Positions 17,779-26,015 of a stretch of 64,000 nucleotides of DNA are shown here, in pieces (positions within the stretch are counted from its first letter, which is position 1; each line of letters opens with the position of its first letter). The position numbers were made by a program, and so were the translations under genes. The notes beneath the pieces are model-generated. The model was given only the letters and a program-made list of their open reading frames with translations. It searched no databases and had not been told where the DNA came from. This stretch comes from Bog-532 sp963830385. Its GTDB lineage: Bacteria; Actinomycetota; Actinomycetes; Streptosporangiales; Streptosporangiaceae. Where the stretch lies: contig CAWHMD010000002.1 of the NCBI GenBank assembly GCA_963830385.1, positions 310,001-374,000 of the forward strand, read 5' to 3'.

Positions 17779-19947
17779 ATGACCATCACGTCCCCGGCCG
17801 GCCGGGCAACGGCTCTTCGCGGCATGGTCCACGACGCGCTTTACCAGGGCTCGTTTTACCTGCTGCTCAATACGGCCGCCACGTCCGCGATCGGGTTCGT
17901 GTTCTGGACCCTGGCCGCCCACACCTACTCGGCCTCCGTGATCGGCGTATTTTCCAGCCTGACCTCGGGCACCGGCCTGCTCGCGGCGATCGCGGCGGTA
18001 GGCCTGCCGATCACCATGACCCGGTACATCGCCCGCGCGGGCAACCGTGGTCATCTGGTCCTGGCGGCGATCACGATCATCGTCACCGCCGGTACCGTGC
18101 TCTGCCTCTTCACGGTGCTTGTCCTCGGACCTCATCTGCCCGCCGCCCTGCATTTGCAGCAGCGTGGCATGATGACGTCCCTGGTCATCGCGCTGGTGGT
18201 GTTCACCGCGCTGGGCACGACCCTTGACGCCGGCCTCGTCGCTCTCCGGTCCACCCGCTTTGTGCTCGTCAAGAACCTGATCGGCAGCACGGTCAAGCTG
18301 ACCGCCATGCTGGCGCTCACCGCCTACCGGTCGTCCGGGCTCATTCTCGCCTACGCGATCGGCCTGATCCTGGCCACCATGCTGAGCGGTGCCGCGCTCG
18401 GCTGGCAGGTAAGACGCGAACCGACCGGCTCCGAGCAGATCCGGATGACCCGCCGGTACCTCTCGGTGATCACCCGCAATTACGCCGCCACGGTCATCGG
18501 CATTCTGCCGCTGACGATGGTGCCGATCGAAGTTCTGGCCGTACGTGGTGCGGCCGAGACCGCGCGTTTCTCCGTTGCCTTCCTCATCGCCGGATTCCTG
18601 AACTACATCCCGTCAACGATGGGCCAGGTCCTTTTCGCCGAAATCGCGCGCGGAGGAACGCTGCTGGGAAAGCAGCTGCGCAAGGCCCGGTATGCCGTGT
18701 ACGGGCTGCTGCTGCCGTCTCTGGTGATCCTGCTGGTGGCCGCTCCTTACATCCTCCGCCTGTTCGGTCCGGGGTATGCGGCTGACGCAACCGGCTGCCT
18801 GCGCGTGCTGGCCCTCAGCGCCCTGCCGGCCGGTGGTACGTATCTGGTCGACTCGATCCTCATCGCCCGTGACCGGACCGCGGCCTATACCTTCATGCAG
18901 ATCTCGAACGCCGCGCTGATCCTCGGCGGGGTCGGGATACTGCTGCCGCACGGACTAACCGCCGCGGCCACCGGGCTGGCCGCCGGCCAGGTCCTCACGC
19001 TCCTCCTCGGCCTGCTGGCGGTGGCAATGGGCCGATCCGGCCGGCACCACCCGCGGGTCGACGCCGTGCTGGCCGGAAGCGTCACTGACCTCCCGGGTCC
19101 CCCGGTCGCCGTCCGGGTGCCGGTGCCGCGCGCTCCCGAACCGCTTCCGTACCGGCCCGGCGACCTCGCGCAGTGCAGCCTGTGGTTCCCGCCCATCGAG
19201 ATTCCGGTCGGCTTCGGCCAGACCCGCTCGGCCAGTCAGCTGCCGGTGCTGGTCATGGTGAGCGGCTACTCGCGCTGGCTGTCCGCCCGGCTGATCCCCT
19301 CCCGGCAGGCTGAAGATGTCCTGGCCGGCTGGTGGGCGCTGATCACCGAGCTGGGGGCCGTTCCGCGCACGCTGGTCTGGCCCGGTGATGAGGTCATCGG
19401 CTGGGAGTCGGGCGGACAGAGCCACGTCACCGCCGACGCCGGCGCGTTCGGCCGCTTCCTCGGCGCAGCGGTCGTCGTCGGCGCACCCGAAGACCCGGCG
19501 ATCACCGGGCTGACCGAGCAGGCTGAGGCGGACATCGAGCGTTCATTCCTTCCTGGCCGGACCTTCGGCTCGCCGACGGATTTCAACCATCAGCTGCGCG
19601 GATGGCTGCCGCACGTCCGGACCCGGCCGGGCGGTCGCGCGGTGGATGCCAGCGCCCTGCTCGATGCCGACCGGAGGGCGATGCTGGCCTTGCCGTCCGT
19701 CCCCCCGGCGACGGGATGGCGGATGCCAGCGCGAGCAGCCGGCCGTCCGTACGTGCGCTTCGAGACCAACGCCTACTCGGTACCGCCGTCGCTGGTGGGC
19801 CACCCGGTCGAGCTCATCGCCGATCTGGAGCAGGTCCGGGTGCTCTATCAGGGATATACCGTCGCCCAGCATGAACGCACCTGGGCCCGGAACCAGATCA
19901 TAAGCGATCCGGTGCACGAGATCAGAGAGCGCCGAGATGGCACCTGA
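17779..19947 (+). CDS. Wzx/MATE-like flippase fused to an IS21 IstA-type transposase core
   Basis: A continuous 722-residue frame. Residues 20-418 are a polysaccharide flippase with about twelve membrane spans (MOP superfamily). Residues about 462-710 match the catalytic and Mu-type C-terminal parts of IstA, the IS21 transposase: LWFPP (468-472), LVMVSGYSRW, LIPSRQAEDVLAG, GAVPRTLVW, SFLPGRTF-SPTDFN, DRRAML, NAYSVPPSLVG and ISDPVH. The N-terminal DNA-binding domains of IstA and any IstB gene are missing. The first DDE acid is replaced (QCDLWFP expected, Ser467 found), the WDNE block reads WPGDE (534-538), and Glu580 of the third block remains. The gene is embedded in the operon and its end overlaps the next gene by 11 bases. 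I infer a domesticated, catalytically dead domain on a lipid-linked-glycan flippase; an old insertion that truncated the gene is the alternative. Confidence 0.8.
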   Translation: MTITSPAGRATALRGMVHDALYQGSFYLLLNTAATSAIGFVFWTLAAHTYSASVIGVFSSLTSGTGLLAAIAAVGLPITMTRYIARAGNRGHLVLAAITIIVTAGTVLCLFTVLVLGPHLPAALHLQQRGMMTSLVIALVVFTALGTTLDAGLVALRSTRFVLVKNLIGSTVKLTAMLALTAYRSSGLILAYAIGLILATMLSGAALGWQVRREPTGSEQIRMTRRYLSVITRNYAATVIGILPLTMVPIEVLAVRGAAETARFSVAFLIAGFLNYIPSTMGQVLFAEIARGGTLLGKQLRKARYAVYGLLLPSLVILLVAAPYILRLFGPGYAADATGCLRVLALSALPAGGTYLVDSILIARDRTAAYTFMQISNAALILGGVGILLPHGLTAAATGLAAGQVLTLLLGLLAVAMGRSGRHHPRVDAVLAGSVTDLPGPPVAVRVPVPRAPEPLPYRPGDLAQCSLWFPPIEIPVGFGQTRSASQLPVLVMVSGYSRWLSARLIPSRQAEDVLAGWWALITELGAVPRTLVWPGDEVIGWESGGQSHVTADAGAFGRFLGAAVVVGAPEDPAITGLTEQAEADIERSFLPGRTFGSPTDFNHQLRGWLPHVRTRPGGRAVDASALLDADRRAMLALPSVPPATGWRMPARAAGRPYVRFETNAYSVPPSLVGHPVELIADLEQVRVLYQGYTVAQHERTWARNQIISDPVHEIRERRDGT

Positions 19948-20800
19948 CCAGATGAAACAGCATGTACGGCTGGCAGTTATCGTCCCGGCCGGCCCCCGTG
20001 ACGATGTAGCCGACACCATGGCCAGCGTCATTCACTACACCGGGCCGTCCAGGGTCGTCGTGGTGGTCGACGACACCAGCGCCGCGGGCCGCATCGGCGG
20101 CCCGTGGCCTGACACCGTGACCCTGACGGCGCCGTCCGGAGCACCGGGCGCACAGGGCGGGCTGTGGGTCAAGCTCGCCGCGGGGTACCGCTGGGTCCTG
20201 AACCGGTATGAACCGCATCTCATCCTCCGCCTGGACGCGGACGCGCTGGTGATCGGGTCCGGCCTCGAATCAGCGGCGGAACGTGCGTTTGCCCAGAATC
20301 CAGCCGTGGGAATGCTCGGCTCGTACCGGATCGGGCCGGATGGAGGCCAGCGGGAATTCTCCTGGGCCTCGCGCCGGCTCCGGATCGAGACAGGCCCGCT
20401 CGGATTGCTTCACCCGAGGCGGTTTTCCACACTGCGGCATTGCCGACAAGCCGCCCGCCGTCACGGTTACATCGACGGGGAAAGCGCTCTGGGCGGCGCA
20501 TACATTCACCGCTACGCGGCCGTTGAAAGCATTAACGAACGAGGCTGGTTCAGCCAGCCATGGCTGGCGTCGAGCAAGCTCGGCGAAGATCACATAATGG
20601 CGCTGCTGACCATCGCCGCCGGCTACCGCATCGGCGATTTCGGTGGCCCGGCGGACCCGCTGGCGCTGACGTGGCGGGGGCTTCCCGCCCATCCGGCCGA
20701 GCTGCTCGAGGCCGGCAAATTGGTCACCCATTCGGTGCGGTCCTGGCCCGGCCTGACCGAGCAGCAGATACGCACCATGTTCGCGCAGGCACGGTCGTGA
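19937..20800 (+). CDS. GT2-like glycosyltransferase
   Basis: A 287-residue soluble protein with a GT-A-like layout: LAVIVPAGP at the start, VVVVVDDTS near 35-43, LRLDADALVIG as the DxD metal site, and LGEDHIMALL as possible catalytic acid. A conserved family name is not clear to me; it resembles glycosyltransferases that act on decorated glycans. The start ATG at 19937 overlaps the flippase-fusion stop by 11 bases; an ATG at 19952 is also possible. Its 3' end is overlapped on the other strand by the small membrane-protein frame ending at 20623. Confidence 0.65.
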   Translation: MAPDQMKQHVRLAVIVPAGPRDDVADTMASVIHYTGPSRVVVVVDDTSAAGRIGGPWPDTVTLTAPSGAPGAQGGLWVKLAAGYRWVLNRYEPHLILRLDADALVIGSGLESAAERAFAQNPAVGMLGSYRIGPDGGQREFSWASRRLRIETGPLGLLHPRRFSTLRHCRQAARRHGYIDGESALGGAYIHRYAAVESINERGWFSQPWLASSKLGEDHIMALLTIAAGYRIGDFGGPADPLALTWRGLPAHPAELLEAGKLVTHSVRSWPGLTEQQIRTMFAQARS

Positions 20801-21063
20801 GCCCGGCCCGTCGATAAACGCCCGGCTGAGCCGTCCCCTGATTTCTCGGTGGAACGCAGCAGGCTGTAAATGAAAAAACTTACCGCGGAGACCACGAAAC
20901 AGATCTCACCGAAGGTGTCTTCATGCGGCAGCTTGGTGAAATGCGTCAGCTGCAGGACCAGAGTGGCGGGGTGCACCAACGCCACCAGGGCTATGTACAC
21001 CCATCCGGCGAAGCCGTAAAGCGCCAGTGTCCGGGTCACACACAGCGCCACTTTTCGTTTCAT
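20623..21063 (-). CDS. Small two-span membrane protein, unknown
   Basis: The first 75 or so residues look real: a basic start (MKRKVALCVTRTLALYGF), two membrane segments (about 12-35 and 50-70), and a good ribosome site GAGGAA before the ATG. The remainder of the 146-residue frame runs antisense through the last 178 bases of the GT2-like gene and has no protein character, so the natural protein is probably about 75-80 residues with a lost stop. This is the first of a few genes in the polysaccharide block read leftwards. Function unknown. Confidence 0.55.
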   Translation of the reverse strand: MKRKVALCVTRTLALYGFAGWVYIALVALVHPATLVLQLTHFTKLPHEDTFGEICFVVSAVSFFIYSLLRSTEKSGDGSAGRLSTGRAHDRACANMVRICCSVRPGQDRTEWVTNLPASSSSAGWAGSPRHVSASGSAGPPKSPMR

Positions 21064-21245
21064 GCCCCAGTTCCTCGCCTGTCGATCGACGTCGCGGCCT
21101 CCTCACGGTACTGCAAGGAGCCGCTGGCCAGCCCCGCGACCATGACCGGAACGGGCTTTTACCGGAAATTGTTACCCCGGAAGCGATATACAAGATGTGC
21201 TGTCCAGCAGCGGACCGGACGGGCGGCTCAACGAGAGGCCATGAT

Positions 21246-22214
21246 ATGCCCGACGAGACCTTCATCAGTTTTGTCATCATCGCCTATAACGAGGAATCCG
21301 CCATCGTCGGCGCTATCGCCTCAATAGGCGAGCTGAACGGCCTCGGCCGGTACGAGGTCATCGTCGTGGACGACGGCTCACGTGATAAGACGGCCCGTAT
21401 AGTTGCCGATATCGCCGGCCAGGATGCGCGTGTTCGCCTGATAGAACTCGGTCAGAACCGCGGCCGCGGCTACGCCCGGCGGACGGGCGTGGCGGCCGCC
21501 GGCGGCGAGCTGATCGCCATGATCGACGCCGATATCGTCCTTCCGCCGGACTGGCTGGCGCGGGCCCGCGCGGCGCTCAACGACCATGACGCGGTCGGAG
21601 GCATCGCGGTGCCCGACGGGGACGTGGCCTATGTCCATAAACGGTTCGGCCTTACCCCGCGGGTCGTCGCCGGCACCGCCAGGGTGGCGGGAAGCAACGG
21701 ACTGTTCCGCCGTCAGGTCTTTGACGTCGCCACCTTCGACCCGGCGCTGCGCGAAGGTGAGGACAGCGCCCTGAATTACGAGATGGGGCGTCTCGGACTG
21801 TCGTTCATGACCGTGCCCGGACTGCTGGTGCGGCACAACGAGAACAAGACACTGGTCACGTCGTTGAAGTGGCTGTTCGAAACCGGCCGCGGGGCAACCC
21901 GTCAACTGCTCATCCACCGGGAGGTGCGGCAGCCGGACCTGGTCGCGGGCGCGTTCGTCGGCGCCACCGCGCTCGGTGTGGTCCTGGCGGCCCGTAAACA
22001 ACGGCTGCTGGGTGCGGTCGTCCCGGGAGCCTTCGTCCTGCTGACCGGCCTTCAGCACGTCAGAAGCAAGTTCGAGACCCCACGGTCGCAGTGGCCGAGG
22101 CTGGCCCCGGCCGTCGCCGTCGACAGTGCGCACCTGACGGCTTATTTCCTGGGCCGGGTGGCCGGGCTGGCCGAACGACGGACCGCCCGGCCGCCCGACG
22201 GGCTGCCCAGGTGA
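21246..22214 (+). CDS. GT2 family glycosyltransferase
   Basis: A 322-residue GT-A transferase: FVIIAYNEES at the N-terminus, VVDDGSRDKT near 41-50, the DxD site MIDADI near 90, and REGEDSALNYE in the acid position. C-terminal hydrophobic segments (about 225-260) suggest membrane contact. GAGAGG lies before the ATG at 21246; a longer frame upstream is rejected. A 182-base gap separates it from the divergent small membrane protein, so it probably has its own promoter. Confidence 0.85.
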   Translation: MPDETFISFVIIAYNEESAIVGAIASIGELNGLGRYEVIVVDDGSRDKTARIVADIAGQDARVRLIELGQNRGRGYARRTGVAAAGGELIAMIDADIVLPPDWLARARAALNDHDAVGGIAVPDGDVAYVHKRFGLTPRVVAGTARVAGSNGLFRRQVFDVATFDPALREGEDSALNYEMGRLGLSFMTVPGLLVRHNENKTLVTSLKWLFETGRGATRQLLIHREVRQPDLVAGAFVGATALGVVLAARKQRLLGAVVPGAFVLLTGLQHVRSKFETPRSQWPRLAPAVAVDSAHLTAYFLGRVAGLAERRTARPPDGLPR

Positions 22215-22242
22215 TTGCGCGACCGCGGAGCGGTGGGCGCGG

Positions 22243-23416
22243 TCAGATGCGCAGGGCCTTGATCAACTGGTCGGTGGTGGCGTCCCACGTGTAGTCGGCC
22301 AGCCAGGCATCACTGCCGTTGGCGCCGCCGTCCGTGGGCAGGTTGGGCCGCTCCAGCAGTTTCCGCACGGCCTCGGCGATCGCGGGCACGGCCGGGCTCG
22401 CAGACCACGCCGTTCGATGACCGGGCGACGAGGTGCTGAGCCAGGTTGTCGGGGTCCGAAGTGGTCACCACGGGCACCCCGCAGGCCAGTGACTCCAGAA
22501 CCGCTATCCCGAAGCCTTCGCGGGTTGACGGAAGCACGAACACCTTGCCCGCCTTGATCAGCGAGTAGACCTCTTTCTGCTCGCGGACATCGTGGCGGAA
22601 GTCGATGGCCCAGTCCACCTTCTGGGCCCGGGCCTGAGCCAGCAGGTCGTCCCGTTCCGGCCCGTCGCCGATGATGCGGCAGGTCACCGGTAGTCCCTCG
22701 GCGTGCAGAAACGCTACGACCTCGATCAGCAGGCCGATGCGCTTGTGTGACATCAGCCTGCTGACGACGATCAGATCGGTCGCGGCGGGATCGGGGTAGG
22801 CGGTGCGGACCGCCTCGAGGTCGATGCCATTCGGCGCCACACTGATCGATGCGTTTGGGCCCAGGCTGCCGCGCAGCCGTCGCGCCGTGTGTGACGAGGC
22901 AGCGACGATGTGATCGGGCAGTCGCATGGACAACTCCTCGACAAACCACGCGACCAGTCCGGCCCAGCCCAGATACTGCCGCCAGTACGACCGTCCCCAG
23001 ACTTCATGCCAGGTGACAACGAAGCGCTTGCGCTTGACGGTCGCCACAAACCAGAGCACGGGAATCTGCAGCAACGGCATGTGGTCCGCCTCGAGAACGT
23101 CGAAGCGGGCCGTCAGCAGCCGCAGGCAGCCAAGTGCGAAGACGATCGCCTGCCCCAGCGACCGCCGGGTGTGCGTGTACAGCGAACGCAGCGGCGATAT
23201 GGCGTGGAGGGTGATCGTGTCGCTGCGGTGGACGCCCGGCCCGTCCCACCAGTGCATGGTGTACAGATGGACGTCGGCATGTTCGGCCAGCCGCCGGTCC
23301 ACCTCGTGGTAGCGGATCTCCCGTCCCCCACAGTGGTAGGGGAAGATCGCATCACAGACGAGAGCCACCACAGGACGTCTGCCCTGTTCTGGTCGGCCTG
23401 TGCTCGGCGCTGTCAT
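22243..23416 (-). CDS. GT4 family glycosyltransferase with a 3' frameshift
   Basis: A GT-B transferase of about 390 residues once the frame is corrected. It has CDAIFPYHCGGREIRYHEV in the acceptor domain, IVVSRLMSHKRIGLLIE in the donor domain and the E-x7-E region STREGFGIAVLESLACGVPVV. Near 22392 the frame shifts: the sequence has one extra base after the CEPG codons. As written, the frame runs to 22310 with an unrelated Arg-rich tail; with the base removed it continues as VPAIAEAVRKLLERPN and stops at 22243. Start at the ATG at 23416 after GGGGG. It faces the rest of the locus and may be separately controlled. Only about the last 50 residues are affected, so the product may still be active. 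Confidence 0.78.
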
Positions 23417-23867
23417 ATGGTGATACCCCCCGGCCGCCTCTAATGCGGAGATGGAACTCAGAGCCACCGACAACTGACAGTTCCCGGAAGAACGCATATC
23501 GCATTCGTGTCGATGGACAGAAAAATGGCGCAGAAAATGTACCGGCGGTAACACAGCGTTGGCTTCGCGCCAATCGCGCGAAGTCCGGTACAACGGATAG
23601 CAGCGAATCCGGCGGATCCGGCTCAGAAAAGGGAGTATCTTTCGGACTCCCGCCGGAGCAGCCGGCAGGATGCCCGGCTAATCGGGACTCTGAATGGATA
23701 GTCCATTTTGCAATTGCTGGGCACACTGACGCACGAACATCGTTCCCTCCCATCCAGCGTGCGTGTGCTGATCTGGCCGCCGCCGCGTTGGATTTCATGC
23801 CAGCGCTGCACCGTAGTTAGAGAGGATTGCACGGAGTCGGGTAGATTTTGCGGAATTAGTCGAAAAT
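23417..23867. other. Non-coding region between divergent GT4 and GH26 genes
   Basis: About 450 bases, visibly lower in GC than the surroundings. Short frames exist on both strands but none shows a protein family or a fitting ribosome site. The region carries the AATGGATAGTCCATT dyad and must contain the promoters of both divergent genes. Confidence 0.6.
23693..23707. promoter_or_regulatory. Palindrome sharing a core with the dyad at 241-262
   Basis: AATGGATAGTCCATT is a perfect dyad (6-base arms around TAG). The core GGATAGTCC and the following TTTTGC...GCTGGG are also found at 248-266, upstream of the first operon. It lies about 160 bases before the sixth GH26 gene. Confidence 0.5.
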
Positions 23868-24839
23868 ATGTGGATACGTAAGAATTCTTATCATCACCCC
23901 AACCGGCAGCTGGGCTGGCTGGCGATCCTCGTCGCCGTGACCGTCGTCGTCGCGGTGGTCGCCGGGGTGGCCCTCACCCGGGGCGGGGTGACCAGCGGCG
24001 ATGCTCCGCTGCCCACCTCACCCGCCTCCTACCTCGGGGTTTACGAGAAGGGAGCGCCCGCCAGCTACCAGCCGCTCGCGGCCTTCAGCCGTGCCACCGG
24101 CCGGTCGCCGAACCTGGCCGGGTACTACGGTGGCTGGGGCGAGGCGTTCAAGACGGCGTTCGCCCGGACCGCGCACCAGCACGGTGCGGCCACGCTGCTG
24201 CAGTGGGACCCGACCGGTGTCGCGCTGGCCGCGATCGCGGCGGCCCGCTACGACGGCTACCTGCGCTCGTTCGCGGCCGAGGTCAGGAAGTTCGGGGGGC
24301 CGGTGGTGATCGGTTTCGGGCACGAGATGAACGCCTACTGGTACGCCTGGGGCTATGGGAAGACCCGGCCGGCCGCGTTCATCGCAGCCTGGCGGCACAT
24401 CGTCACGCTGTTCCGCCAGCAGGGCGTGCGCAACGTGACCTGGCTGTGGACCGTGCAGGCGGACGAGCAGGGCACCGGGCCGGTGGCCTCCTGGTGGCCC
24501 GGCGCCAGCTACGTGACCTGGGTCGGCATCGACGGCTACTACTACCGGCCGTCCGACACGTTCTTCAGCGTGTTCGGGGCGACCATCGCCCAGGTCCGGA
24601 TGTTCACCGGCCAGCCCATCCTGCTGTCGGAGACGTCGGTCGGCCCGGCCGCCGGGCAGGCCGCCAAGATCCCCGGCCTGTTCGCCGGGATGCGCCAGTA
24701 CGGCACGCTGGGGCTGGTCTGGTTCGACATCCCCCAGCACGACGGCCTGTACCACCAGGACTGGCATCTGGAGGACAGTCCGGCCACGGTGACCGCGTTC
24801 CGCCGGGCCGTTGCGGGAATGCGGCTGGCCAGCCCGTAA
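23868..24839 (+). CDS. GH26-type membrane-anchored glycanase (paralogue 6)
   Basis: A 323-residue protein with a short polar start, a membrane segment at about 16-37 and a GH26-like domain. Catalytic Glu153 is in GFGHEMNAYWY and Glu255 in LLSETSV. It groups with paralogue 1 (shared RSPNL, YYYRP-DTF and GLYHQDW-LEDS) rather than with its nearer neighbours. It is separated from the other copies by 12 kb of glycosyltransferase genes, under a control region that resembles that of the first operon. Its tail is overlapped antisense by the broken MFS frame. Confidence 0.8.
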   Translation: MWIRKNSYHHPNRQLGWLAILVAVTVVVAVVAGVALTRGGVTSGDAPLPTSPASYLGVYEKGAPASYQPLAAFSRATGRSPNLAGYYGGWGEAFKTAFARTAHQHGAATLLQWDPTGVALAAIAAARYDGYLRSFAAEVRKFGGPVVIGFGHEMNAYWYAWGYGKTRPAAFIAAWRHIVTLFRQQGVRNVTWLWTVQADEQGTGPVASWWPGASYVTWVGIDGYYYRPSDTFFSVFGATIAQVRMFTGQPILLSETSVGPAAGQAAKIPGLFAGMRQYGTLGLVWFDIPQHDGLYHQDWHLEDSPATVTAFRRAVAGMRLASP

Positions 24840-25986
24840 CTGCGGGGCCGGCTGGGGTTCTCGGCCCGCTGCAGGTGGCGCACGCTCGGTGCCGCGAGCA
24901 TCGCCGCGACGGCGACGAGGTCGATCGCGGCCGCGATCCAGAGCGTGCGGCTCATCCCGATCCCGGCCGCCACCACTCCGGCGAGGGCCAGTCCGAGCGG
25001 CTGGCACAGCAGGGAGCCGAACCAGTCGTAGGCGCTGACGCGCGAGAGTGCCGTCGGCGGGACGTGCTGCTGCAGCGTCGTCTCCCAGAGCGTGTTGAAG
25101 AGCATGTTCCCGAAGCCGGTGACCAGCGCGGCGACGACGAGGGTCGGCCAGGGCAGCTTCAGCGCGAGCAGGATGGCCGGCGCCGCGTTCGGGACGACCG
25201 CGATGGCCGCCAGCAGGAGCGGGCGCCGCGGCTTGACGCGAAGGGCCGTCGCTCCGGCGGCGAGCCCGCCGACGGCCGAAACGACGAGGATCGCCGTCCA
25301 CGCGCCGGCCCCGCCGATCAGCCAGACCCAGGTACGGGCGGCGAACTCGTGCCAGCCGTCGACCAGGTCGCGCGCGAACGACTCCGGCGGCAGGCTGACG
25401 TGCGGCGGCAGGTGCAGGCGGGCGAGGTAGAGCGCGCTGACCCCGAAGCTGGCCGCGTCGATGGCCAGCGCGTACCCCGGCCCGACGGTGACGATGAGGA
25501 TGCCGGCCACGGCCGGCCCGAGGAACTGCATCGACGCCATCGAGATCCGCGCAGGGCGTTCGCCTCCTGCAGCCGTCCGGGGCTCACGATCATCGGCGTG
25601 AGCCCGGTCGAAGCGGGGTTGAAGAACGCCGTCCCGGTCCCGGCCAGCGCCTGCAGGACGACCAGTTCCCAGATGTGCGCGGTGTGCGAGAGCAGCAGCG
25701 CCGCGGTGGCCGCCTGGATGGCCATGCGGGCCACGTCGGCGGTCAGCATCACACCCCGCCGCGGCAGGCGGTCGGCGAAGACGCCACCAACGAGCAGGAA
25801 GATCACGAGCGGGGCGGTCTTGGCGGCGATCACGAAGCCGAGGTCGCGGGCAGATCCGGTCAGATCGAGCACCGCCCAGGCGAGCGCGAACGGCGTGACC
25901 GCGTCACCGAGCAGCGACACCAGCTGCCCGGTGAAGAACAGCCGGAACTCGCGTTCGGTGAGCGCGCCGAGCGGGATCCGCCGCAC
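24542..25986 (-). pseudogene. Frameshifted and 3'-disrupted MFS transporter
   Basis: The N-terminal half (GTG at 25986, after GGAGG) reads VRRIPLGALTEREFRLFFTG and contains a typical MFS start with GGVFADRLPRRGVML as the loop 2-3 motif. Around 25548 one base seems missing: the frame leaves after NALRGS and the rest (MASMQFLGPAVAGILIV) continues in the next frame, with six more spans. After about residue 375 (PSVRHLQ) the frame runs on antisense through the GH26 gene to 24542 with no protein character, so the natural stop is lost too. The family resembles enterobactin/macrolide-type exporters. It lies just downstream of an ABC exporter and marks the edge of the polysaccharide island. Confidence 0.7.
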
Positions 25987-26015
25987 CGTGGTCCTGCCTC
26001 CGATCTCTCCCCGGG

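Noticed and set aside
17779..19947. A complete IS21 element
   Set aside because: No IstB, no helix-turn-helix part of IstA and no terminal repeats were found around the transposase-like region; only the core fused to the flippase is present.
23443..23820. 125-residue frame in the divergent gap
   Set aside because: No ribosome site, no family resemblance, and it covers the dyad; treated as a regulatory region.
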